A stretch of 38,453 bases of DNA from positions 7,364 through 45,816 of IMG/VR virus record IMGVR_UViG_3300030328_002514; one strand, written 5' to 3'. The notes under the pieces were generated by a model that ran no database searches, had not been told where the DNA came from, and saw only the letters and a program-made list of their open reading frames with translations. Origin of the DNA: a virus. The position numbers and the translations under genes were made by a program. Shown piece after piece: positions 4,390 to 16,800 of this stretch (position 1 is the first letter of the stretch; every line of letters starts with the position of its first letter).

Positions 4390-5148
4390 ATGGCTAAAGG
4401 ATTCACGGTGAAGGCAAAACCACCGACTGCACAAAAGCAAGTGCAGGAATGGGATTACGATAAGGCAAAGCAAATAGTAAAAGGAAAATCAATAGTATTT
4501 TGCTTGCCTGGCAGAGGAGTTTCATACCAATATCTAAAATCTTTTGTACAACTCTGCTTCGATTTGGTTCAGGCTGGTGCAAGTATTCAGATATCTCAAG
4601 ATTATTCATCAATGGTGAATTTTGCCCGTTGCAAATGTTTAGGTGCAAATGTTCTCCGTGGGCCTAACCAGATTCCATGGGATGGAAAACTAAAATATGA
4701 CTGGCAATTATGGATTGACTCTGATATTGTTTTTAACTCTGAGAAATTCTTCCAACTCGTGCTAATGGAAAAAGATATAGCAGCAGGTTGGTATGCTACA
4801 GAGGATGGAAAAACAACATCAGTTGCTCATTGGCTAGAAGAAGATGATTTCCGTAACAACGGTGGAGTCATGAATCATGAAACAGTTGAAAGCATCTCAA
4901 AGAGAAAGAAACCTTTCACAGTAGATTACACAGGTTTCGGATGGCTTCTTATTAAGAATGGAGTATTTGAAAACGAAGGACTGCCTTATCCATGGTTCGC
5001 ACCCAAGATGCAAGTCTTCGAGAGTGGCGAAGTACAAGACATGTGTGGTGAAGATGTTTCTTTCTGTCTCGATGCGAAAGAAGCAGGTTTCGAAATCTGG
5101 TGCGATCCACGTGTGCGTGTGGGACATGAAAAGACCAGAGTCATATAG
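4390..5148 (+). CDS. Glycosyltransferase, GT-A type (252 aa)
   Basis: A 252-residue protein with the features of a metal-dependent GT-A glycosyltransferase: an N-terminal Rossmann-like strand (KSIVFCLPGRGVSYQYLKSF, 33-52), a D110-S-D112 motif in LWIDSDIVF for Mn/Mg and nucleotide-sugar binding, GFGWLLIKNGVF (182-193), and a GEDVSFC motif (220-226) with a late His (VGHEK, 245-248), the usual acidic and histidine positions near the acceptor site. Related proteins are common in T4-like cyanophages; likely jobs are sugar addition to virion proteins, DNA bases or host surface polymers. It has a consensus sigma-70 promoter and an AAGGA ribosome site at 4374-4378. Its last 23 bases overlap the next gene in another frame. 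Confidence 0.8.
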   Translation: MAKGFTVKAKPPTAQKQVQEWDYDKAKQIVKGKSIVFCLPGRGVSYQYLKSFVQLCFDLVQAGASIQISQDYSSMVNFARCKCLGANVLRGPNQIPWDGKLKYDWQLWIDSDIVFNSEKFFQLVLMEKDIAAGWYATEDGKTTSVAHWLEEDDFRNNGGVMNHETVESISKRKKPFTVDYTGFGWLLIKNGVFENEGLPYPWFAPKMQVFESGEVQDMCGEDVSFCLDAKEAGFEIWCDPRVRVGHEKTRVI

Positions 5149-5290
5149 TATTCTTATAGATGGGAAGGAGGTATACACAGGCCTCACCCAAGGAGAATAC
5201 TTCGATATGATGGAGGACTTAGCGATTCAATTCTATCAAACAGGTCTTCCACATCCCGATACTATCAAAACTAAAATTAACACAGAGTAA
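5126..5290 (+). CDS. Small conserved cyanophage-type protein (54 aa), overlapping start
   Basis: The ATG at 5126 lies inside the glycosyltransferase gene in another frame. A longer reading from 4958 would overlap that gene by nearly 200 bases and is not credible. The 54 residues (SYSILIDGKEVYTGLTQGEY, then FDMMEDLAIQFYQTGLPHPD) have the strand-strand-helix pattern of a small protein I associate with T4-like cyanophages. The segment LTQGEYFDMMEDLA reads as a helix cap. Function unknown. The overlap suggests translational coupling to the glycosyltransferase. Confidence 0.7.
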   Translation: MKRPESYSILIDGKEVYTGLTQGEYFDMMEDLAIQFYQTGLPHPDTIKTKINTE

Positions 5291-5292
5291 TT

Positions 5293-5430
5293 ATGGCAAT
5301 TTATTCAAGTACGAATACACTTAAGGAGGCGACACCCAAAAAAACTCGTCAAGGAAGAGGAAAACACTCAAAATATGCACCCACATCCCGCAACTCGGCT
5401 CGTAAAAAGTACAGAGGACAAGGAAAATAA
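5293..5430 (+). CDS. Tiny basic conserved protein (45 aa)
   Basis: A 45-residue, very basic product (MAIYSSTNTLKEATPKKTRQ, with a tail RNSARKKYRGQGK) starting two bases after the preceding stop. Proteins of this appearance are conserved in T4-like cyanophages just ahead of the structural genes. About a third of residues are Lys or Arg, and the Gly/Ser/Lys tail resembles nucleic-acid-binding or ribosomal-protein-like tails. It is the last gene of the glycosyltransferase unit and is closed by a terminator three bases after its stop. A role in nucleic-acid binding is plausible but unproven. Confidence 0.75.
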   Translation: MAIYSSTNTLKEATPKKTRQGRGKHSKYAPTSRNSARKKYRGQGK

Positions 5431-5433
5431 CCG

Positions 5434-5460
5434 AAGTGTCTCGAAAGGGGCACTTTTTTT
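5434..5460 (+). terminator. Rho-independent terminator before the late region
   Basis: AAGTGTC (5434-5440) pairs with GGCACTT (5449-5455), including one G-U pair, and runs into a seven-T tract (5454-5460). It separates the early-type unit from the late structural genes. Confidence 0.8.
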
Positions 5461-5473
5461 ATGGGGAAACGGG

Positions 5474-5481
5474 TATAAATA
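5474..5481 (+). promoter_or_regulatory. T4-type late promoter for 25-6-7
   Basis: An exact TATAAATA, the -10 box read by the phage late sigma factor (gp55 in T4) with the sliding clamp. It lies 18 bases before the ATG of gene 25; no Shine-Dalgarno separates them. Confidence 0.85.
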
Positions 5482-5499
5482 ATAAAAAACCTTTGTCCA

Positions 5500-5901
5500 A
5501 TGGCGATTAAGAGGGTATCTAGGGCATTTAAAGACATTTCGTTGTCTTTTAAACCCCATCCTGTAACAAATGATTTGCAAATATTGAAGAATGCGGATGC
5601 AATTCGTAGATCAGTAAGAAATATAGTGCAAACAATTCCTACTGAACGCTTCTTTAGTCCTTTGTTAGGCTCAGATGTCCATAAAAGTCTATTTGAATTT
5701 GTAGACTTTGGTACTGCATCTACTATTAAGCAACAAATAGCAATCGCATTAGATAACTATGAACCACGAATAGAGAATGTAGACGTTGGAGTAGATCCTA
5801 ATAGTGATTCTAATACTTTTAATATTACCGTTCTTTTTGATATTGTAGGACAAGAGTTTCCAACACAAGAATATTCGTTCATCCTAGAAGCAACAAGATA
5901 A
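5500..5901 (+). CDS. gp25: Baseplate wedge subunit gp25
   Basis: The 133 residues equal the length of T4 gp25 (132). The signature E88-P-R90 in NYEPRIENVDV is the EPR motif of the gp25/TssE family, which lies in the core of the wedge and helps join sheath to baseplate. Other family marks are IRRSVRNIVQTIPTERFF (35-52) and the middle GSDVHKSLFEF. It is the first gene of the late region and abuts gene 6 (one base between). In T4, gene 25 is not next to gene 6, so the order here is the one I associate with marine T4-like phages. There is no visible Shine-Dalgarno. Confidence 0.93.
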   Translation: MAIKRVSRAFKDISLSFKPHPVTNDLQILKNADAIRRSVRNIVQTIPTERFFSPLLGSDVHKSLFEFVDFGTASTIKQQIAIALDNYEPRIENVDVGVDPNSDSNTFNITVLFDIVGQEFPTQEYSFILEATR

Positions 5902-5902
5902 T

Positions 5903-7837
5903 ATGCCTTTTACTAAATTTACAGATCTTGATTTTGATCAGATAAAAACCTCAATTAAGTCATATCTCCGTGCAAATTCTACTTTTACGGACTTTGATTT
6001 TGAAGGATCGAACTTTTCTGTCCTTATAGACACCTTAGCTTATAATACGTATATTACAGCATTCAACTCAAACATGGTTGTGAACGAATCTTTCCTAGAT
6101 TCAGCAACAGTTAGAGAAAATGTTGTATCATTAGCAAGAAATATAGGTTATGTACCTCGTTCTAGGACAGCGGCCACAGCAGAAGTATCATTTGATGTAG
6201 GTTTAAACATAACTTCACTTAATTTAACCCCTACAGCAACCATAAAGGCAGGTTTAGTGTGTGTAGGAGACGCAAATAACACCTCATATGTGTTCTCAAC
6301 GTCGGAAGACATCTCTACACCTATCAAAGAACCCTCTCCAGGCACTTTTGTAGCATCATTTACCAATATTTTGATAAGAGAAGGAACATTTCTCAACAAA
6401 GTCTTCACATTTGATGGTTCATTAGACCAAAGATTCATTTTAGACAACCCAAATATCGATACTTCGACCATAAAAGTGTATGTTAAGGGGCCTAGTGATT
6501 CACCTGGCTCACTTGGGGTTGAATATTCACTAGTTGACAACATTTTAGACGTAGATGCAACCTCAGAAATCTTTTTAATACAAGAAGTTCAAGATGAAAG
6601 GTATGAATTGTTGTTTGGTGACGGAATAATTGGTAAAAAGATAGAAAATGACGCAGTAATTACTGTTCAATACATTATTACTGATGGAGATCAGGGAAAT
6701 GGAATCGGAAATGGCAATAGTTTCTCATTTTCAGGAAGAATTGTTAATCCACAAGGAGGATCAATCACTCTTACAGCAACTCCTACTGTAGCTACCGTTC
6801 AGGCCTCCACAAATGGGTCTGAAATAGAGTCTATTAGTTCAATTAAGTATTATGCTCCTAGAATCTATTCTTCCCAGTACAGGGCGGTTACACCTAGAGA
6901 TTATGAGGCTATAGTAAAGAAGATTTACCCTGATACAGAGTCAGTTGCAGTCGTTGGTGGTGAAGAAATGGATCCACCAGAGTTTGGTACTGTTACTATT
7001 AGTATTAAACCAAAAAATGGTACATATGTATCTGCATTTAACAAAGGTAGGATTTTATCTCAGTTAAAGCAATATTCTGTATCTGGTATTAATCAAAAAA
7101 TAGAAGATCTTAAGATACTATATGTGGAGATTGATTCTGCAGTTTATTTTGATGAAAATAAGGTTTCTACTTCTTCTGCTCTCCAAACAAAAGTTTCAAA
7201 TGCATTAACTGCATATGCAGATTCTGTAGATATGAATAAATTTGGTGGTAGATTCAAATATAGTAAAGTGCAGCAAGTAATTGATACTACTGATACGGCC
7301 ATTACTTCTAATATTACCCGTGTACGTGTTAGAAGGGATTTGAAGGCAGCAGTAAATCAATTTGCTCAATATGAACTATGTTATGGTAATCAATTCCATG
7401 TAAACGCATCAGGTAAGAATATTAAATCTACTGGATTTAAAATATCTGGTAATACAAGAACTGTTTACCTTACAGACACTCCAAATTCAGATTTAAAATC
7501 AGGTGTTATTTCTATTGTAGAAATATTAGATGATGGAACTGAAAACACTGTTTCTGGTTCAGCTGGAACAGTGGACTATATTAAAGGAGAAATTCTTCTT
7601 GGTACAGTAAATATTACATCAACACTTAATGACAGTGGTGTCGTAGAAGTACAAGCAATTCCCGAATCTAATGATGTAGTTGGCCTAAAAGAACTATACC
7701 TCAATTTTAGTCTCTCAAAAAGTACAATAAATATGGTTAGGGATGTGATAAGTTCAGGTGATGAAATTACTGGAACTAGCTTTATTAAAGACTTCTATAC
7801 TTCAAGTTATCTAAACGGAAAATTAATACGAGAGTAA
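5903..7837 (+). CDS. gp6: Baseplate wedge subunit gp6
   Basis: The 644 residues are close to T4 gp6 (660). The N-terminus (FTDLDFDQIKTSIKSYLRAN, then FSVLIDTLAYNTYI) is characteristic of the gp6/J family of wedge proteins, as is the central RAVTPRDYEAIVKKIYPDTE segment around residue 330. gp6 forms the ring that links wedges around the baseplate hub. It follows gene 25 by one base and precedes the giant 7-like gene by seven bases, all behind the late promoter at 5474. The C-terminal part (after about residue 490) is beta-rich and ends SYLNGKLIRE. Nothing looks broken. Confidence 0.93.
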   Translation: MPFTKFTDLDFDQIKTSIKSYLRANSTFTDFDFEGSNFSVLIDTLAYNTYITAFNSNMVVNESFLDSATVRENVVSLARNIGYVPRSRTAATAEVSFDVGLNITSLNLTPTATIKAGLVCVGDANNTSYVFSTSEDISTPIKEPSPGTFVASFTNILIREGTFLNKVFTFDGSLDQRFILDNPNIDTSTIKVYVKGPSDSPGSLGVEYSLVDNILDVDATSEIFLIQEVQDERYELLFGDGIIGKKIENDAVITVQYIITDGDQGNGIGNGNSFSFSGRIVNPQGGSITLTATPTVATVQASTNGSEIESISSIKYYAPRIYSSQYRAVTPRDYEAIVKKIYPDTESVAVVGGEEMDPPEFGTVTISIKPKNGTYVSAFNKGRILSQLKQYSVSGINQKIEDLKILYVEIDSAVYFDENKVSTSSALQTKVSNALTAYADSVDMNKFGGRFKYSKVQQVIDTTDTAITSNITRVRVRRDLKAAVNQFAQYELCYGNQFHVNASGKNIKSTGFKISGNTRTVYLTDTPNSDLKSGVISIVEILDDGTENTVSGSAGTVDYIKGEILLGTVNITSTLNDSGVVEVQAIPESNDVVGLKELYLNFSLSKSTINMVRDVISSGDEITGTSFIKDFYTSSYLNGKLIRE

Positions 7838-7844
7838 TCGGAAT

Positions 7845-10800
7845 ATGATCCAAACTGGCATTGAACCGAAAGTAAAGGTTCAGCAAATTATTGAAAATCA
7901 GCTGCCTGAATATGTATTGAGTGAAAGTCCCAATGCAGTAGAATTTTTAAAGCAATATTATATTTCTCAAGAATATCAGGGTGGTGTTATTGACATCTCT
8001 GATAATTTAGATCAATATTTAAAATTAGATAATTTAACTCCAGATGTTGTTGTAGGACAAACAACTCTTTCTACTGGAATTACTACAAGCAGTGATGTAA
8101 TTCCTGTTTCTAGTACAAAGGGTTTTCCCAATGAATGGGGATTATTAAAGATTAATAATGAGATTATAACTTATACTGGAGTAACAACTAATAGTTTTAT
8201 TGGTGCTAAACGTGGTTTTAGTGGTATTACAAGTTATCATCAAGAATTAAATCAAGAAGAATTAACATTTTCTACTTCTAGTACTGCAGATCACTTATCA
8301 GGTACTTATGTACAAAACTTAAGTTCTTTATTTTTACAAGAATTTTATAAAAAACTCAAGTTTTCTCTTACTCCAGGGTTGGAGAATGTTGATTTTGATG
8401 CAAATTTAAATGCAGGTACCTTTATAAAGGAAGCAAGATCCTTATATAATGCTAAAGGAACAGATGAATCATTCAGAATTTTATTTAATGCACTTTATGA
8501 CGAAACTCCAAAAGTTGTAAATTTAGAAGAATATCTATTAAAGCCATCTTCAGCTAACTATGTTAGAAGAGAAATTGTAATTGCAGAAGCACTTGGTGGT
8601 GATGTTACTAAATTAGCAGGACAAACACTTTATAAAACATCAGATGTTAACACTAATGCTTCAATATCTGAAGTTGAAGGGTTTAGTAGAGTTGGTGTTG
8701 CATTAACAACGATTCAAAATTACTATAAATTAGCACTTTTTATTGGTTATGATGACTCTGATTCAACAATTCAAGGTAATTTTGATATTACTCAAGCAAC
8801 TAGATCTCTTGATAATATCGGTGCTGGTGCATCAGTAATTACTGTTGACTCAACTATAGGGTTTGGCCAAACTGGAACCATCATATCAGCTGGTAACACA
8901 TCTATTGATTATACAAATAAGAGTGTTAATCAGTTCTTTGGATGTACTGGAATAGGTGTTTCCATCAAAAAAGCAGATGAAATAAGAAGTAATAACACAT
9001 ATTATGGTTATGAAGATGGGGATATTACCAAGAAGGTAGAATTAAGACTTACTGGTGTATTATCAGACTTTGAACAGGTCTCTACAAACCTGAATATTAA
9101 CGAAGGTGAGATAATTTCGGTCAAAAATGTTGGTGACTTCATAGAAAATCCAGCTATAAACGCATCATTTAAGGAAGTTTTTGCAAATTCTTGGATTTAT
9201 AACACAAGTTGTAGATATTTTATTGAAGGACAGTCTTTTGCGACTGCAAGTCAATTCACTTCTAAGGCAAAAATTGATAAATCCAGTCTAAAAAAAGGTG
9301 ATCTTGTTGAAATTGTTCGAAGTGGATCAAATAATGTTGTACCATTCAATAATGGAAACCTAGAAAGTACTATTTTATCAATTGCTGGTGATTATACCAT
9401 CACCTTATCTGATGCTTTATCTGTAGAAGGTGCAATTGACATTAGAAGGAAACCAAATTATGCAGTTAGTACTGCAGTTCCGTTACAATTTAGTAACATA
9501 TTGTCCGACACATCAAATTTATACATTAAAGATGATACTGAGGAGGCATATTATGCAGCAAATTCACTCCCATCTGGAAGAGCTGGTGTTACTACCGACT
9601 TCTTAAATATTATAACCACTGATGTTAAGTCAGCAACTTCCAGTGGATTGGATGATTTAATAACAAATACATTAGATCAATATAGTACTGTTATATTTCC
9701 ATCTGCAGTTCCATTCTTTACAGGGGATGAAATATATTATAAGCCAAATGGTGCTCATTATGTTGGATTAGAGACTGGTAGATATTATTGTGAGATTGTT
9801 TCTACTGATAAAAAGAAAGTTAGACTATATGGATCTAGAGCATCTATTGAGAGTGCTACTTATATTCCATTACAACCTGCTGGCGGAACACATAAATTTA
9901 TATTAAATTCCCAGAGATCAGAGGAAATATCACCACAAAAATCACTTAAGAAGTTTTCATTAACATCATCTTCAAATAGAGCAAATCAAACGGAGACAGA
10001 TCCAGGAACAACTGGTCTGATGATTAATGGTGTAGAGATTACTAACTACAAGTCTGAAGATAATGTTTATTATGGCCCATTAAAATCTGCAAATGTTGTT
10101 ACTAATGGTAGTGGCTATGATGTTGTTAATCCACCAAATATAGCAGTTAGTGCTGGTGTTGGTACAAATGCTTTAATACAACCAGTAGTACAGGGTTCTG
10201 TTACTAAAGTTTATATTGATCCTCAAGGATTTGATATTAATGAAGTTCAAAGTGTTAATGTTGTTGGTGGTAATGGTAATGCAGTTTTAGAACCATTAAT
10301 TGCTAAGAAGTCAAGAGAAGTTGAATTTGATGGTAGACAAACAGCTTATTCTGGTGGTGTTAATGAAACTGATGATACTATTACATTTTTAACTGATCAT
10401 ACATTCCAGAATGCTCAAGAAGTAATCTATAAGTCTAATGGAAATGAAGGTATTGGTCTTGATGTAGTTACAGAAACTTTAGTTAATAATGCTTCTTATT
10501 TTGTTGAAGTAATTGATAATAAAACAGTTAAATTATATGATAGTGCTATAAATGCAATTAATAAAACTAATGTAGTTGGTTTAGGTATTTCTAATACTAG
10601 TGGAACCCATAAGTTTTCCACTTTACCTAATCAAAAATCAGTTATTGGTATAGAAGTTATAGATGGTGGAACATTAACCAATAGAAAACTGCATGTTAAA
10701 CCTACTGGTATATCTACACAATACAATAAAGTAGTATATAAAGATCATGGATTTGGTAATGGTGATATAGTTGAATATACAACTGCTGTAGGTGTGGGTA

Positions 10801-13800
10801 CAACGGTTCCACAAGCAATTACTGGATTAACAATAAGTACAGGAATAACCACAACTGCAAATTATTATCAGGTTCTTAAGGTTGATAATGATTCATTTAG
10901 ATTAACTAATGCTGGCCTTGGTGGAACAGATCCAACTAATTTCAATAGAGATAACTTTGTTAAGTTTGAATCTGAAGGTAAAGGATTCCAAGTCTTCAAA
11001 TATCCAGATATTTCAGTATCATTAAAGTATTCTCCTGTAGGATTTGGTACTATTACCCAATCCGTTGAAGAGATGATACTTACTCCTACTGTTACGGGTA
11101 CTATCATTGATGCTTATTTGTATGAACCTGGTACTGGTTATGGTTCAACTATAATTAATTTTGAAAAGAAACCTACAATAACTATCCAAAATGGTAGAAA
11201 TGCATCATTAAAAGCAAATATCATTGGTGGTAAACTTGATAGTGTTGATATTAACTATGGTGGTGTAGAATATTATTCAGTACCTGATTTAGAAATAGTT
11301 GATTCTACAGGAGCAGGATCTGGTGCTAAATTAAGGCCAATTATAACCAATAATAAAATATCCTCTGTACAAGTTGTTAGTACTGGTATTGGATATTCTG
11401 CAGCATCAACTACTGTAAAAATAACTTCTGCAGGTAAAGGTGGTAATATTGATTGTTTTGTTAGACCATTAACGATAGATATGGTTGAGAAGTATGGTGA
11501 CAGTGAATTATTTGTAGAAAGTGATGATAAGTTAAAATATACAGTTGTTGGGTATGGAGAAACTTATAGAACATCATTTGGTGAAGTTGGTACAGGTATA
11601 ACCATTGCATCTAAGATTATTGGGTGGGCTTATGATGGAAATCCGATTTATGGGCCTTTTGCTTATTCTAATCCTCAAGATTCTAACTCAACTCCAAAGA
11701 GACTATTAAGTGGTTATTCATTAGATGCTTCTAGTGTATTTGATAGACCTTCTACTACAGTATTCCCAGAAGGATTTTTTGTAGATGATAATAAATTTGA
11801 TGATTCTGGTGATTTGGATGCAAATAATGGTCGTTTTGCAAAAACACCTGAGTTCCCAGATGGAATTTATGCTTATTATGCAACAATAAAGGATAGTGGT
11901 GCTCAAAATAAACCACAGTTCCCATATTTTATAGGAAACAGTTATAGATCAATTCCACAAGAACAACCTTTAACTCAGGATTATGATTATGCAACAAATA
12001 ATCTTATTAGGAATACCTTCCCATATAGAGTTGCTGAGAAGGATATTGATAATGACTTCATTATTGAAACAAATGAAATATCTAATCAGAAGGCAATAAT
12101 AGAATCAGTTACATCAGGTACCATTGATGAATTAAACGTTGTTGATGCTGGTGATAATTATCAAATAAATGAGGGATTGATATTTAATGAGTCAGGAACA
12201 AATGGTGAAGGATTGTCTAGTAAGGTTTCTTCTTTGGTTGGAAGACCTATCGTTGATATACAAACTGCAGTTACAACTTTTGATAATACAATACTGACTT
12301 GGAACCCTGATAATGTTCAAGTTAATATTTTACCTCAACATTCTTTAGTTAATCGTGATAATGTTGTTATTTCTGGCCTATCTACAGTTTTAACTGAACT
12401 AAATGGAAGATATCAAATTGGTATAGTAACAGCAAGTACTCAAGTAATTGCAGAAGTACCTACAGTAGGATCTCTACCAAATGCAACTGAAATATATGTT
12501 TCAACAATACCTGAGTCATTAGGTATAGGTAACAGCATTACAATTGGTGCTGAAACCATGCAGGTTTTAGAAATATATCCAAATGAAAGAATAATAAGGG
12601 CTAATAGAGGTTCTACAGGTCTTGTGCACGGTGTAGGTAGTACAATTTCTATAATACCTGATTCATTTACTATTCCTAAAACTGTACCTTATTTTGAATC
12701 AGCAATAAACAATATTGCATATTTCAATCCAATCAAGGCTGTTGGTTTTGGTGTTACACCTGGTGTCACCCATACATCAACATTTGGATTTGGAAGTACT
12801 ACAATTACAAGAAGTATTCCAACTCAAACAATTTATATACCAAATCATAAGTTTAAAAATAATGAATCAGTAACTGTTTCAGTTCCTGGTGGAGCAGCAC
12901 AAATATCTATTGCTAATAGTTCTGGTACTGTTAGTTATAATTTACCACAAGAAGTATATGTTACTAATAGAGGTAAAAATTATGTTGGAATAAAAACTGG
13001 TGTTGGTATAGGTTTCTCAGATGTCTACTTTACTGGTGGTGGTACTAACTATAATAATTATTTAATTACTACTAAATTTGAGCAGGTATTAGCAAAGACA
13101 CAAAAAATTAATTCAACAGTTTCTATTTCTACATCATTTACTCATGGGTTAGTTGTAGGTGATCAGATTGATTTGAATGTTAAATCTAATCTTTCAGTTG
13201 GTATAGGAACATCCACAGGTGTAAGACTTAAGAGAAATGCAGATACTGGAAATATTTTAGTTAATCCCATTAGTTTTAATAATACTGGTATTAATTCAAT
13301 AACTAATGAAATAACTTTAAGTGAGCATGGATTAGAAACAGGAGATAGAGTTTTCTATGAGGCCAATGATGTTGCTAGTGGATTATCAACTGGTGGTTAC
13401 TTTGTATTTAAAGTTGATGATGATGTTATTAAATTAACCGAATCATCTAAAGATGCTTATACCAATCCACCTATTGTAGTTGGAATGGCTGATACTGGAG
13501 GATCTATACAATCTCTTTCTTTAATAAATCCATCCTTATTTACTGTTGGAAATAGTGATTTAGTATTTGATATAGTTGATCCGTCTTTAGAGGGATATGA
13601 TCTTAAGTTCTATTATGATAATAAGTTTAAAAATGAATTTGTTTCTACTGGATATACAGGTGCGGCTGCGTTTACTATAACAGGTGTTGGAACAGCTGGT
13701 ATTGGTACCCTTGCAACTAGGACTTTAAATTATGATAGTATGCTTCCATCTGAGTTATATTATAACTTAGAGAAGGGTGGATTTATTAGTACCGCAGATA

Positions 13801-16800
13801 CTCAAGTTGAAAAATATTCATTAATTAATTTTGCAGATAGTTTATATAACGATAGGTACAATGTTATTGCTACAGGATCTACAACATTTGATATTTCTTT
13901 AAGGCAAATTCCAGAAAGATTGGATTATTCAAATGAAACTAGTTCTTTAGAATATACTACAACATCTCTAACAGCATTTGGTGGTGTTGACCAAGCAGAC
14001 GTTAACTTTAGTGGATTTGGATATAAGAGATTGCCTAATTTTGTTGGTATTGGTACTACCACCACAGGATCAGGTGCATATATTATTCCTGCTTCAAAAT
14101 CAATTGGTAATGCAAATCAGGTAAGAATTATTAATGAAGGGTTTGAATATTCTTCAGATAAAACTTTAAAACCAAATGCATTTATTTCACCTTTAATTGT
14201 TGTTGAAAATTCAAATACAATAGGTGTGGTTACTGTTACTGATGGTGGTGATGGTTATCTATCTGCTCCAAATATAGCAATTGTACACCCAACTACAAGG
14301 AAAAAGATTGATTCTGGTTTATTGAAAGCAACATTAACAGGCCCTGCAGTAGGAGATGTTGAAGTAGTTGTAGCTCCATCTGGATTACCAGAATTACCTG
14401 TAGAATTATTTACAACTAATAACACTAATGGTATTGGTATTAAAACGGTTACTAGTAATAATACTGGAATATTTACTTGTTATATTACCACTCCATCAAC
14501 AGGATACTCTCCACTTCCATTTACAGTAGGTGATGAGGTCTTTATAGAAAATATGGTTAAAGTTGGTACTGCTGGTACTGGATTTAACTCTGTAGATTTG
14601 GGTTATAGATTCCCTAAAGTTATAGCATATACACCAGGTACGACAGATTCAGTAACCCTTGATGCAACTGAATTCACAACAAATTGTGGTGTTGCTGTTA
14701 CTGATCAGGGATCTTTAGCAGTAATCATTAATAAGAATAATTATCCAACATTTACAACTTATCAATACCCATCTCAATTTATTGTTGGGGAACAAATAAT
14801 TTCAAACGATGTTGTAAGAGATTTATACATTACTTCAACTGAAGATGATGCAAGAAATCCTGACTTTATTAAAGTTTTTGGAACTTATCAATTAAGTCCT
14901 GATGAAGTTATTGTTGGAAAGGACTCTGGAACAATAGCGGCTATTGTTAGTCTTACTGAGAACCTTGGAAGATATTCTGTAAGTTATGCAGCTAAAAAAG
15001 ATATTGGTTGGACTAATGATACTGGAAAATTAAATTTAGATAATCAAGTACTTCCTGACAATGATTATTTCCAAAATCTTTCATATACAGTTAAGAGTAG
15101 TCAAGAATATAGTACATTAAGAAGTCCAGTAAATGGATTACTTCATACTGCAGGCCTTAAGAACTTTGCAGATACAGGAATTACATCCACAACAGTAGTA
15201 TCTGGAATTGGTAGTACAGATCAATCACTTTCTATTATTGATCTAACAGGTGATGAAAGAGTAGATACACTTTATAATTGGACTACTGCATATGATTTGG
15301 AATATAATAGCACTGTTGGTAATCTAGCTTTAACTGGTAAAGCATCTAAATTTGTTGAAGTTGAAAATAAGAGATTATCATCTTACTTACTTGGAAGGAG
15401 TAATCAAGTTCTGATAGTAGATGATATTAATAGGCAATTCTCAAACTTAGACGGTGAACCAAGTGAATTTTTAAATTTATTCGAAATAGAAGCTTCTCAA
15501 CTTAATACTTTTGAATCTCTGTTTGTTAGAGTTACTAATCTAGATCAAACTGATATTCAAACAGCAGATTTGGTACTATTAAATAATTTTGGGACAGAAT
15601 CTGTATTATTAGAGAAGCAGAAATTAAATGATGAAACATCTATTGGAACTTTTGATGTTCAAGAAACTTCTCTTGGAGATAGTTACCTTAGATTTATTCC
15701 TTTACCAGATGCATATAACACTGACTATGATCTTAAGGTTATTAGAACACAATTCAACGAACTTGCTGGTGTAGGTACATATGCAGTAGGATTTGTTAAT
15801 ATAACTGGTTCTGTTGGTATTGCTACTACTCTTTCAGCAGGAATAACAACTACAAGAATTGTTGGTTTAAATTCTGAGAAATATAGTTCATTACATTTAC
15901 AAAATCATTTATTAAATGAAACAACAAATGAACAAAATTACTTAGAATTATATGTTACACATGATGGTGAAAATACATATACTTCTGAATATTTTGTTGA
16001 TACCCATTCTGATCTTGGAATGTATTCAAATACTTTGATGGGTGAATTTGAGGTAGGATTCTCAACAGATTCTGGTTATGGTAATGAGTTAATAGTTGAG
16101 TATAAAAATGATTCAACAGACAAAATACAACTTAAGTCTAAAATAGTTGGATTTGGTACAACAGCTGTTGGAGTTGGAACTTATAGATTCTTAGCACCTG
16201 GTCAACCTCAAGGATCTGAACAAACTGCTCTTTATCAGTCTGATTATGCTACTGGTACTGGAACAAGAAATGTATTCTCAGTCCTTAACACTGACTTTAA
16301 TGCAGTTAAGTCTGTTATTGAAGTTAGTGCTGGATCAACTAAAGCATTACATCAAGTATATTTAATGCACGATACTGGTGATGTTTATACACAACCATCA
16401 CCATTCATATCTGTTGGTAGTACATCTGTTTCAGATTCTATGTCGGGAATAGGATCCTTCAACGGTAAATTTAATGGTAATCAACTACAACTTGAGTTTA
16501 TTCCAGATTCTGCATATGCAAGTACTGAAATTCAAGTATCTTCATTAAATCTCTGTATGTATGGCCCATTAGATACACTTAATGAAGAACTTACTTCAGA
16601 TCTTGAATTTGGTAGTGGAAGAGAAAATCTTAAATTATTCTTCTATAATGCAATTAATGGTGATAGGATTAATAGAAAGAATTTTACCTTAACCTCTGGA
16701 AGTACTCCAATTTTTGCTAAGACATTTAATCCTGCTGCAACAAATATAGTTAATCTTACATCAGGTACATTTAGTATTGATAATCATTGGTTTAGAACTG

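Noticed and set aside
4958-5125. Longer version of the 54-residue gene
   Set aside because: Would overlap the glycosyltransferase gene by about 190 bases; the conserved-looking part starts at 5126.
6148-6543. 131-codon frame on the minus strand
   Set aside because: Shadow of gene 6.
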